From assembly GCF_030410485.1 (NCBI RefSeq), contig NZ_JAUHHC010000001.1:62001-126000 (forward strand): DNA of 64,000 bases. Reading direction: 5' to 3'. The notes beneath the pieces were generated by a model. The model searched no databases. It was not told the DNA's origin and saw only the letters and a program-made list of their open reading frames with translations. Both the position numbers and the translations under genes were made by a program. Below, piece by piece: positions 7,910 through 16,297 of this stretch (the stretch's first letter is position 1; each line of letters begins with the position of its first letter). The stretch comes from Roseateles violae. GTDB lineage: Bacteria > Pseudomonadota > Gammaproteobacteria > Burkholderiales > Burkholderiaceae_C.

Positions 7910-9598
7910 GTGCGCGAACCGCCGCCGAGCGTGGTGCGCGACCTGCCGCGCCTGCACGAGATCAGCCTGGTCTTCATGCGGCACGGCCTGGGCGACCTGA
8001 TGCGCCGCATCGGCGTCGTCTCGGTGCTGGAGCGCGCCGGCACCCTGCTGCGCTGGGGCGAGGTCCAGCGCAGCCACCGGCTGCTGCCGCAGCAGCGCCT
8101 GCGCCTGGCGCTGGAGGAGCTGGGGCCCACCTTCATCAAGCTGGGCCAGATGCTGTCGACGCGCGAGGACCTGCTGCCGCCCGAGTGGACGGAGGAGCTG
8201 ACCCTGCTGCACACCAGCGTCGCGCCGCTTCCGTTCGAGGCGATGCTGCCGGTCATCGAACAGGCGCTGGGCCGGCCGCTGGCCGAGGTCTTCGTCGATC
8301 TGGAGCGCGAACCGCTGGGCTCCGCCTCGATCGCCCAGGTGCATCGCGCGCGGCTGCTGGACGGCCGCGAGGTCGTGCTGAAGATCCGCCGCCCCGGCAT
8401 CGAGGCCAAGATCGAGGCCGATATGCGGCTGCTCGCCCATCTGGCCCGTCTGGTCGAGAGCGAAATGCCCGAGGCGCGCCGCTACCAGCCGGGCCGCGTG
8501 GTCGAGGAGTTCCGCCGCTCCATCCTGCGCGAGCTCGATCTGGCGCTGGAGGCGCGCAATATCGAGCGCTTCGGCCGCAACTTCCGCGACGACCCGCACA
8601 TCCTGATCCCGCAGGTCCATATGGCCTGGACCAGCAGCCGGATGAATGTGCAGGAGCACATAGACGGGCTCAGCGGCGAGGACCATGCCGCGATAGCGCG
8701 CGCCGGGCTGGACGCGAAGAAGCTGGCCCACCGCGGCGCCGCGGCCGTGCTGAAGATGATTCTGGAGCACGGCTTCTTCCAGGCCGATCCGCATCCGGGC
8801 AATGTGCTCTACCTGCCCGGCAACCGGCTGGCCATCATCGACCTGGGCATGGTCGGGCGGCTCTCGCCGGCGCGGCGCCACCAGGTGATCGACGTGCTGG
8901 CCGGCATCGCGCGGCGCGACAACGAGCCCATCATGGAGGTGCTGCTCGACTGGGCCGAGGAGGACGCGGTCGACGAGGAGCGGCTGGCCAGCGATGTGGA
9001 CGAGCTGGTCACCGATTTCGCCGACCTGCCGCTGAAGGACATCCGCGTCGGCCGCCTGCTCGGCCGGCTGACGGCCATCGTGCGCGAGCACGGCATCCTG
9101 CTGCCCTCCGACCTGACCCTGATGTTCAAGTGCCTGGTCACCTTGGAAGGCTCGGCGCGCAAATACGACCCGGACTTCCGCCTGGTCGACCAGATCAAGC
9201 CCTTTGTCGACCGCGCGCAGGCGGCGCGCTATGCGCCGGCCGAGATCGCGCAGCGCGGCAGCGCCAGCCTCGGCCACTTCATCGGCCTGCTCGGCGCGAT
9301 GCCGCGCGAGCTGAACCGGCTGCTGAAGGATGCGCGCCGCGGCCGGCTGCGCATCGACTTCGATCTGAAGCGGCTGGACGTCTTCGGCCACCGGCTCGAC
9401 GGCGCGATCGACCGCATCACGATCGGCATCATGACCGCCTCGGTCGTCATCGGTTCATCGATCGTGATGACGGTCACCTCGGGACCGCAGGTCTTCGGCA
9501 TCCCGCTGTTCACCATCCTGGGCGCGCTGGGCTTCCTGCTGGCCTTCTTCAACAGCGTCTGGGTGATCGTCTGGATCTGGCGCTCGCGGCGCGGCTGA
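7910..9598 (+). CDS. ABC1/UbiB family protein kinase-like protein
   Basis: A 562-residue ABC1/ADCK/UbiB family member. Seen: the family KxGQ signature in FIKLGQMLSTREDLLP (about residues 77-92), the A-rich nucleotide loop LGSASIAQVHRA (about 136-147), the VVLKIRRPG lysine strand, and a C-terminal hydrophobic pair of helices (about residues 505-560) for membrane attachment. Family members act as atypical kinases or ATPases in ubiquinone biosynthesis or lipid handling. The start is GTG; an in-frame ATG 66 bp downstream would cut into the conserved region. It is not next to ubiE or ubiJ, so it may be a UbiB paralogue rather than UbiB itself. Confidence 0.88.
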   Translation: MREPPPSVVRDLPRLHEISLVFMRHGLGDLMRRIGVVSVLERAGTLLRWGEVQRSHRLLPQQRLRLALEELGPTFIKLGQMLSTREDLLPPEWTEELTLLHTSVAPLPFEAMLPVIEQALGRPLAEVFVDLEREPLGSASIAQVHRARLLDGREVVLKIRRPGIEAKIEADMRLLAHLARLVESEMPEARRYQPGRVVEEFRRSILRELDLALEARNIERFGRNFRDDPHILIPQVHMAWTSSRMNVQEHIDGLSGEDHAAIARAGLDAKKLAHRGAAAVLKMILEHGFFQADPHPGNVLYLPGNRLAIIDLGMVGRLSPARRHQVIDVLAGIARRDNEPIMEVLLDWAEEDAVDEERLASDVDELVTDFADLPLKDIRVGRLLGRLTAIVREHGILLPSDLTLMFKCLVTLEGSARKYDPDFRLVDQIKPFVDRAQAARYAPAEIAQRGSASLGHFIGLLGAMPRELNRLLKDARRGRLRIDFDLKRLDVFGHRLDGAIDRITIGIMTASVVIGSSIVMTVTSGPQVFGIPLFTILGALGFLLAFFNSVWVIVWIWRSRRG

Positions 9599-9601
9599 AA
9601 C

Positions 9602-10594
9602 CTAAAGCAGACCGCGCTGCCGGCCCAGCAGCCGCGTCAGCCCCAGCAGCGCGTCGGTATGCGGCGTGGCGATCCGCAGATGCTGGCCGACCTCGCGCAC
9701 CGCGCCGACCAGGGCCATCAGCTCCAGCGGCCGCTGCGCCTCCAGGTCCTGCAGCATCGAGGTCTTGATCGCGCCAAGCTTGCGCGTCAGCGCATGGCGC
9801 TGCTCGGGCGTCTGCTCGATCGCGCAGCCGATGCGCGCGCCGATCGCGGCGGCCTCCAGCATCACCGCGCTGGCGAAGCCGCGCACCAGCTCGTCGTCGA
9901 GGATGCGGTCGCAGCTGGCGCCGGTCAGCGCCGAGATCGGGTTCATGGTCATATTGCCCCAGAGCTTGAACCAGATGTCGCGCTGGATGCGCTCCGACAC
10001 CGTCGCCTCGAAGCCGGCACGGCTCAGCAGCGCGGCAACCTGCTCGACATGGGCCGGCCGCCCGCCGGCCGGCGCGCCGACGATCAGGCCCTGGCCCATC
10101 TGGTGGCGCACAAGACCCGGCTCCAGGCTGGAGCAGGCGGCATGGACGACGCAGCCGATCACCCGCTCGCTGGGAATCAGGTCGGCGATATGGCCCTCGG
10201 GATCGACCGCGCGCAGCGGCAGGCCGGCCGCCTCGCCGCCAAAGCCGTCGAAGAACCACCAGGGCAGGCCGTTCATCGCGACCAGCACGCGCGTCTCGGG
10301 GCCCAGCATCGCATGGACGGCCGGCGCCACGGCCGGCAGGGCCGGGCCCTTGACCGCGACGATGAGCAGGTCCTGCGGCCCCAGCTCGGCCGGGTCGTTG
10401 CTGGCGTGCACCGGCACAGTGATGCGCTCGCCGCTGCTCTGCTCCAGGCGCAGGCCCTGGCCGCGCAGCGCCAGCAGGCTCTTGCCGCGCGCGTAGGCGC
10501 TGAGCCGCAATTCCGGCCCCAGCGCCTGGGCCAGCCGCGCGCCCAGCCAGCCGCCGATCGCGCCGACGCCGACGATGCAGATCTTCTGAGTCAT
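9602..10594 (-). CDS. 2-dehydropantoate 2-reductase-like (ApbA/PanE family)
   Basis: A 330-residue NADPH-dependent reductase with an N-terminal Rossmann motif (ICIVGVGAIGGWLGARLA, residues 5-22) and the ApbA/PanE C-terminal domain (LWGNMTMNPISALTG near 212-226, containing the Asn of the ketopantoate site). The start is fixed by AGGAG about 8 bases upstream. Family role: reduction of 2-dehydropantoate to pantoate for coenzyme A. Many paralogues act on other 2-oxoacids, and no pan genes are nearby, so panE is not assigned. It is convergent with the ABC1-kinase gene (3-bp gap). Confidence 0.82.
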   Translation of the reverse strand: MTQKICIVGVGAIGGWLGARLAQALGPELRLSAYARGKSLLALRGQGLRLEQSSGERITVPVHASNDPAELGPQDLLIVAVKGPALPAVAPAVHAMLGPETRVLVAMNGLPWWFFDGFGGEAAGLPLRAVDPEGHIADLIPSERVIGCVVHAACSSLEPGLVRHQMGQGLIVGAPAGGRPAHVEQVAALLSRAGFEATVSERIQRDIWFKLWGNMTMNPISALTGASCDRILDDELVRGFASAVMLEAAAIGARIGCAIEQTPEQRHALTRKLGAIKTSMLQDLEAQRPLELMALVGAVREVGQHLRIATPHTDALLGLTRLLGRQRGLL

Positions 10595-10701
10595 GGACTG
10601 GCACTCCTGTTCGGTGAATCTGCCGATAGCTTCCCACAACTTAGGGGCGGCGGCCGCCGAACCCGCGGCACAAGATGCACGAGCCGCAAGGAGACCGCAT
10701 C

Positions 10702-12945
10702 ATGGCCAGCAAGAAAGCCCCATCCGCATCCGCAACGAAGAAGGCCGGCAAGGCGGCCGCGCCGGTCGATTCGATCAAGCAGCGCGCGCTCGACGCGCGC
10801 CCCGACCGGCTTGATTTCCGCGATCTGGTCTACCGCGCGCCCTTGCGCTGCCTGTCGCCGCGCTATCCGGACGATGCGACGCTGAAGCGCTTCCTGCCCG
10901 GCTATGTGAAGGCCGGGCTGGTGCTGAACCAGGGCAGCGAGGGCGCCTGCACCGGATTCGGTCTCGCCTGCGTCGGCAACTACCTGCTGTGGCGGCGCCA
11001 GGTCTTGTCCGGCGGCAAGACCACGATGGCCTCGGTCAGCCCGCGCATGTTCTACGAGCTGGCCAAGCATTACGACGAGTGGCCCGGCCAGGACTACGAA
11101 GGCTCGAGCTGCCGCGGCGCGCTGAAGGGTTGGCACAAGCATGGCGTCTGCGCCGACAAGCTCTGGCCCTATCCGCTCGATGCGGACGGCAAGCCCCTGT
11201 TCGTGCGCCCCGGGCCCGGCTGGGCCGAGGATGCGGTCAGCCGGCCGCTGGGCGTCTACTACCGCGTCGACAAGCTGTCGGTCGTCGATCTGCAGGGCGC
11301 GATCGCCGAGATCGGCGCCGTCTACGTCTCGGGCACCGCCCACGACGGCTGGGACGCGGTGATGCAGAAGCTCGGCAAGGCGCGGGCGGCGCCCCGCTCG
11401 CACGACGAGCTGCCGGTGATCGGCACGATGAAGGACCCGGCGCACAGCGGCGGTCATGCGTTTGCGCTGGTCGGCTACAACGAGCGCGGCTTCGTGATCC
11501 AGAATTCCTGGGGCCTGGAATGGGGCGCCAGCGGCTTCGCCACCCTGCCCTACGAGGACTGGGTCACCAACGCGACCGATGCCTGGGCCGTCGCCCTGGG
11601 CGTGCCGCAGCTGCGCGGCGAGCGGGGCGGCGCGGTGGCTGGCGGCGCGAGCGGCCGCGCCTCGGCCTTTCGCGTGCCGCTCGGCCGCTCGATGATCGGA
11701 CTGGCCCGGACCTCGGCCGTCACCGACAACCCGCCCGACGATCCCTGGCCGATCGACCACGAGTTCAACTACCCGCCCTACCAGCCCTGGAGCACGCCCC
11801 GCGCCTACCAGCACACGCTGCTGTCCGGCAACGAGGGCCTGCTGATGGTCACCGACTTCACCCGCCAGCGCGGCGACCGCGAAGGCCTGGCGCAGGAGCT
11901 GCTGCTCGAGCGGCCGCTGGCCTGGCAGCGCGCCGGCAAGCGCAAGACGCTGAAGCTGGCGCTGTACGCGCATGGCGGGCTCAATTCCGAATCGGAGGCG
12001 CTGCAGCGAACCCGGGTGCTGGCGCCCTATTTCGAGGCCAACGAGATCTATCCGATCTTCCTGACCTGGCGCACCGGCCCGGTCGAGACGATCACCAGCA
12101 TGGTCGAGGACTGGGCGCGCCACCTGCTGGGCCTGTCCGACGAACGCAGCGGCGGCTGGCTGAACCTCGGCGAGGCCAAGGACCGGGCGCTGGAAGCGGC
12201 CAGCCGCGTGCTGGGCCGGGGCCTGTGGAGCGAGATGCGCGAGAACGCCGCGGCGGCCGGCGAGCCCGGCCACGCGCTGACCCTGGCCGCGCTGCAGCTG
12301 CGCGCGCTGCGCGACCAGCTGGCGCAGGACGGCGCCGCACTGGAGCTGCACCTGATCGGCCATTCGGCCGGTTCCATCCTGCTGGGCCATCTGCTCGATC
12401 TGCTGGTCGGCCCCGAGCCGCTGCCGGTGCAGAGCTGCCATCTGTATGCGGCCGCCTGCTCGGTCGATTTCGCCGTCCGGCATTACCTCGGAGCCGCCCA
12501 GGCCGGCGCCCTGCCGCTGGAGCGCCTGCATCTGTACCAGCTCAGCGACGGCAATGAGCGCGCGGACGGCCTGCCCAAGCCCAGCCTGCCGATCTACGGC
12601 AAGTCCCTGCTCTACCTGGTCTCGCGCGCGCTGGACGACCTGCGCAAGCAGCCGCTGCTGGGCATGGAGCGCGCGCTGCTGCCGGCCTATGCGCGGGACG
12701 CCGAGCAATGGGCGGCCAGCGCGCTGCCGGCCGTGCAGCAATGGCAGAAGGCCTGGGGCCCGCTGGCGGCGAAGAACGCGCTCTCGCACACCATCACGAC
12801 GCCCAAGGTGCGCAACACCCGCGAGCAATGCCAGATCAGCGCGACGCATGGCTCCTTCGACAACAATATCGAGGTGCTGACCGACACGCTGGCGCGCATC
12901 AAGGGCGCGCCGCTGGTGCGCGAGATGGAGTGGCTGGACTACTGA
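10702..12945 (+). CDS. Papain-like cysteine peptidase fused to an alpha/beta-hydrolase-like domain
   Basis: A 747-residue, two-part protein starting after a strong AAGGAG site. The N-terminal half resembles C1-family peptidases: oxyanion Gln and nucleophile Cys in LNQGSEGACTGFG (Cys83), His in GGHAFALVGY (about 251) and Asn in FVIQNSWG (about 267). No signal peptide is seen; the first 25 residues are Lys/Ala-rich. The C-terminal half has the nucleophile elbow LIGHSAGSILLG (Ser about 554) of serine hydrolases, preceded by a strand LALYAHGGLN. Both active sites look intact. I know no standard family with this pairing. Nothing in the neighbourhood explains its job; a stress, effector or toxin role is only a guess. 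Confidence 0.8.
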   Translation: MASKKAPSASATKKAGKAAAPVDSIKQRALDARPDRLDFRDLVYRAPLRCLSPRYPDDATLKRFLPGYVKAGLVLNQGSEGACTGFGLACVGNYLLWRRQVLSGGKTTMASVSPRMFYELAKHYDEWPGQDYEGSSCRGALKGWHKHGVCADKLWPYPLDADGKPLFVRPGPGWAEDAVSRPLGVYYRVDKLSVVDLQGAIAEIGAVYVSGTAHDGWDAVMQKLGKARAAPRSHDELPVIGTMKDPAHSGGHAFALVGYNERGFVIQNSWGLEWGASGFATLPYEDWVTNATDAWAVALGVPQLRGERGGAVAGGASGRASAFRVPLGRSMIGLARTSAVTDNPPDDPWPIDHEFNYPPYQPWSTPRAYQHTLLSGNEGLLMVTDFTRQRGDREGLAQELLLERPLAWQRAGKRKTLKLALYAHGGLNSESEALQRTRVLAPYFEANEIYPIFLTWRTGPVETITSMVEDWARHLLGLSDERSGGWLNLGEAKDRALEAASRVLGRGLWSEMRENAAAAGEPGHALTLAALQLRALRDQLAQDGAALELHLIGHSAGSILLGHLLDLLVGPEPLPVQSCHLYAAACSVDFAVRHYLGAAQAGALPLERLHLYQLSDGNERADGLPKPSLPIYGKSLLYLVSRALDDLRKQPLLGMERALLPAYARDAEQWAASALPAVQQWQKAWGPLAAKNALSHTITTPKVRNTREQCQISATHGSFDNNIEVLTDTLARIKGAPLVREMEWLDY

Positions 12946-13087
12946 GAAGCCGCGGACACCCCCATCGCCGCGGCGCATAGCGCACGGGGTCGGATCTTGC
13001 GCAGGCGCGGCAAGACCTGCCGCCCTATGATCCGGCGCAGGCCTCGCCGCAGCAAGAAGCGCGCACGGCCACAGGGAGTACACACCG

Positions 13088-15676
13088 ATGCAGAAGTTTT
13101 CGATGGCCGCGCCGCTGGCGCGCCGGGCGGCCTGGCTATGGGCCGCCTTTGTCCTGAGCGCCTGCGGCGGCGGAGGTGGTGGTGGCGGCGGCGATCCGGT
13201 TATCGCGCCGCCGGCGCTGACGCTTTCCGCCGATGTCTATCCGCTGGCCAGCGGCGACCGCCGCAGCTGGCGCTCGACACTCACGCCGACGGCGCCGCTG
13301 CGCCATGAGCGCGTCGGCGAGGCGGTGACGGTCGGCAGCGGCACGGCGCTGCTGGCGCTGAGCGGCACGCAGGAGGCCGAAGACAGCGAATACCTGCAGC
13401 GCAGCGCCACCGGCATCAGCACGGTGCCCGGCCCGGGCAGCGATCCGCTGACCGCGGCGGTCGGCCCGCTGGAGCTGCTGCGCTTCGGCATCGCCCAGGG
13501 CCAGACGGTCCTGCTGTTCGAACGCAGCGTCTCGGCCGATGTCGATGGCGACGGCCGCCCCGATGGCATCGATCTGCGCGTCGAGAGCCTGTTCATCGGC
13601 AAGGAGGCGCTGACGACGGCACTGGGCAGCTTCCCCGACGCCTCGCATGTGCGGGCCACCGTGCGCACCGCGATCCGCCTCGCCGCCGGCGGCGCCGCGC
13701 AGACCCTGGTCTACACCGAGGACAGCTGGTACGCGCCGGAGCTTGGCCCGGTCAAGATCAGCTCGACGACGACCAGCAACGGCACCCCGCTCGAATCGAC
13801 GGCCGAGGAGCTGGTCGCCTACCGCGTCGGCAGCCGGCGCAGCACGACGACGCCGGCCGCGCTCGGGACGACGACGCCGGCCGCCGGCGCGCCGCTCGAT
13901 CCGCTGCACACGATCGAGCTGGACTTCAGCGCGGCGCTGGACCCGCTGTCGCTGCGCGGTGCGGCCGGCCTGGTCCTGCTCGACGGCGCCGGCCAGACGG
14001 TGCCGATCGAGATTAGCCAGAGCCAGGACCTGAAGCACCTGAGCATCCGGCCCAAGTCGACCCGCCTGCCCGACCAGCGCTACGAACTGCGCAACGCCGG
14101 CCAGGCCAGCGATCTGGCCGGCAATGCGCTGCCGGCCAGCGTGCTGAGCTTCTTCGTCGACACGACGCCGCCGCTGCTGATCTCGTCCTCACCGGCCCGG
14201 GACTCGACCGAGGCCTCGACCACCGAGCCCCTGCGGCTGCGCTTCGACGAGCCGATCAAGGCGAGCTCGAGCGCGCCGCCGCGCGTGCGGCTCTACGGCC
14301 CGAGCAGCACCGACTACCTGCCGGCGACGATCTCGGGCGACGAGCTGCTCGTCGCCCTGCCGCAGCCGCTGCAGCGCAACGCCCGCTACACGCTGGAGCT
14401 CTACGAGGGCGTCAGCGACGCGGCCGGCAATACCCCGGCCCGTTTCTTCGTCGACTTCCGCACCGATCCCGGCCCGCTGGCGCGGCCGCTGCCGCTGGCC
14501 GCCGAGGCGATCGTCAACGCGATCGCCCTGGCCGATATCGACGGCGACGGCCGCCGCGATCTGCTGGTCGCCGCCCAGCGCATCGGCTCCTACGAGAAAT
14601 GGATAGGCGTGCGGCGCCAGCAGGCCGACGGCCGCTATGGCGACGTGCAGAAGCTGTTGAGCCTGGGCGAGGGCTATCTGTTCGACATCACTGCGCTGGC
14701 GGTGATCGACGCCGATGGCGACGGCCTGCGGGACATCGCGCTCTATGGCCAGTCCGGCATGCAGCTCTGGCGCCAGCAGGCCGGCGGCGGCTTCGTCGCC
14801 GAGGCGGTGCCGGCCAATCTGGCCAGCTGGCGGATCTATGGCTCGGACCTGGGCAGCAGCGGGGGCCGGGGCACGCTGGCCGTGGCCGAGCTGGGCCGCT
14901 TCAACTTCCTGCACCGCGATGCGGCCGGCAGCTGGACCAGCGTCGCCCAGCTGAGCGCCGGCGCGGACTTCGTCGCCGCCTGGCAGCTCGCCGATATGAA
15001 TGGCGACGGCCTGCCCGATCTGGTCTGGCTGCGCGCCAGCGCCGGCGGCGCGCTGGAGCTGGTCTGGGCGCCGCGCCAGGGCGCCGGCTTCGGCGCCGAG
15101 CGCGGCACCCGCACGCTGCCGGTGGAGCTGGGCTCGCAGCCCGATCTGGCCATCGGCGATGTCGACGGCGACGGCCGGCCCGATGTCGTTCTCGTCGGCT
15201 CGGGCAGCGACCAGATCGGCCGCGTGCTGCTCTTGCGCCAGCAGGCCGACGGCAGCTTTGCCGCGCCGCTCGTCCATGCCAGCAGCTATTCGCCGCGCGC
15301 CGTCCTCATCGGCGACGTCGACGGCGACGGCCGCGCCGATCTGCTGGTCGCGCATGACACGGCGAGCCGGCTGGGCGTCTATCTGCAGGCGGCCGACGGC
15401 ACGCTGCAGGCCGAGCGCCTGTTCGAGAGCGGCTATGCCTATTACGGCGCCAACCAGCTGGCCCTGCTGGACATGAATGCCGACGGCCGCATGGACATCG
15501 TCGCCAAGTCGGACCTGCTGATGGGCCGCAGCTTCAGCGGCGCCTGGCCGCTGGGCGCGCCGGCCGCGGCCGCCCTCAGGACGCAGGCGCTCGACCCGGC
15601 GGCGGCCCCCGCCAGCAAGCCCAGCCGCAGCCGCGGCCTCGGCCGGCTGCTGGCGCCGGCCGCCGCGCGACAATGA
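13088..15676 (+). CDS. FG-GAP/VCBS repeat lipoprotein with Ig-like domain
   Basis: An 862-residue exported protein. The start ATG has an AGGGAG site. The N-terminus is a lipoprotein signal (hydrophobic stretch, then LSAC with lipid Cys near residue 22) followed by a run of nine glycines, a flexible tether. A bacterial Ig-like (Big_5-type) domain lies around residues 365-460. The C-terminal half has at least six integrin-like FG-GAP repeats, each with a calcium-type core such as DIDGDGRRDLLV, DADGDGLRDIAL, DMNGDGLPDLVW and DVDGDGRPDVVL. These probably form a beta-propeller. The ligand is unknown; cell-surface binding is inferred. Confidence 0.88.
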   Translation: MQKFSMAAPLARRAAWLWAAFVLSACGGGGGGGGGDPVIAPPALTLSADVYPLASGDRRSWRSTLTPTAPLRHERVGEAVTVGSGTALLALSGTQEAEDSEYLQRSATGISTVPGPGSDPLTAAVGPLELLRFGIAQGQTVLLFERSVSADVDGDGRPDGIDLRVESLFIGKEALTTALGSFPDASHVRATVRTAIRLAAGGAAQTLVYTEDSWYAPELGPVKISSTTTSNGTPLESTAEELVAYRVGSRRSTTTPAALGTTTPAAGAPLDPLHTIELDFSAALDPLSLRGAAGLVLLDGAGQTVPIEISQSQDLKHLSIRPKSTRLPDQRYELRNAGQASDLAGNALPASVLSFFVDTTPPLLISSSPARDSTEASTTEPLRLRFDEPIKASSSAPPRVRLYGPSSTDYLPATISGDELLVALPQPLQRNARYTLELYEGVSDAAGNTPARFFVDFRTDPGPLARPLPLAAEAIVNAIALADIDGDGRRDLLVAAQRIGSYEKWIGVRRQQADGRYGDVQKLLSLGEGYLFDITALAVIDADGDGLRDIALYGQSGMQLWRQQAGGGFVAEAVPANLASWRIYGSDLGSSGGRGTLAVAELGRFNFLHRDAAGSWTSVAQLSAGADFVAAWQLADMNGDGLPDLVWLRASAGGALELVWAPRQGAGFGAERGTRTLPVELGSQPDLAIGDVDGDGRPDVVLVGSGSDQIGRVLLLRQQADGSFAAPLVHASSYSPRAVLIGDVDGDGRADLLVAHDTASRLGVYLQAADGTLQAERLFESGYAYYGANQLALLDMNADGRMDIVAKSDLLMGRSFSGAWPLGAPAAAALRTQALDPAAAPASKPSRSRGLGRLLAPAAARQ

Positions 15677-15700
15677 GCGCCAAGCCACGAGGAACCCGCT

Positions 15701-16147
15701 ATGAAATACCTGCACACCATGGTCCGCGTCCACGATCTGGACGCCTCGCTGAAGTTCTACCGCGACGCGCTCGGGCTGGAGGTCGTGCGCCGCAGCGAGC
15801 ATGAGGCGGGCCGCTTCACCCTGGTCTATCTGGCCGCGCCCGGCGACGAGGCTGGCAAGTACCAGCCCCAGGTCGAGCTGACCTACAACTGGCCCGATGC
15901 CGAGGGCCGCGCCGAGGTCTACGGCGGCGGCCGCAATTTTGGCCATATCGCCTATGCGGTCGACGATATCTACGCGGCCTGCCAGCGCCTGATGGACCAT
16001 GGCGTGACCATCCTGCGCCCGCCGCGCGACGGCCGCATGGCCTTCGTCCGCTCGCCCGACCAGATCTCGATCGAGCTGCTGCAGAACGGCCCGGCGCTGG
16101 CGCCGGCCGAGCCCTGGAGCGCTATGCCCAATACCGGCAGCTGGTAA
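15701..16147 (+). CDS. gloA: Lactoylglutathione lyase (glyoxalase I)
   Basis: A 148-residue VOC-fold enzyme converting the methylglyoxal-glutathione hemithioacetal to S-lactoylglutathione. All four expected metal ligands are in place: His5 in YLHTMVRV, Glu in QVELTYNW (about 61), His in FGHIAYAV (about 79) and Glu in ISIELLQN (about 127). A short insertion around ELTYNWPDAEGR is typical of the Ni-dependent bacterial type. A GAGGA ribosome site lies upstream, and the gene starts 24 bp after the FG-GAP protein. Confidence 0.92.
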   Translation: MKYLHTMVRVHDLDASLKFYRDALGLEVVRRSEHEAGRFTLVYLAAPGDEAGKYQPQVELTYNWPDAEGRAEVYGGGRNFGHIAYAVDDIYAACQRLMDHGVTILRPPRDGRMAFVRSPDQISIELLQNGPALAPAEPWSAMPNTGSW

Positions 16148-16297
16148 GGCCGGGCCGGCCGGCGTCGCCAGCCTCGCGCCGCGCTCGTGCATTTCGTGCA
16201 ATGCGCCCGCGCGGCGGCGGCTTCGCATGCGCGCGGCGCTTCGATCCGGGCTATGGTCGCGGTCCCAGCCCGTGAACCCCGCCTGTCGAGAGCCGCC

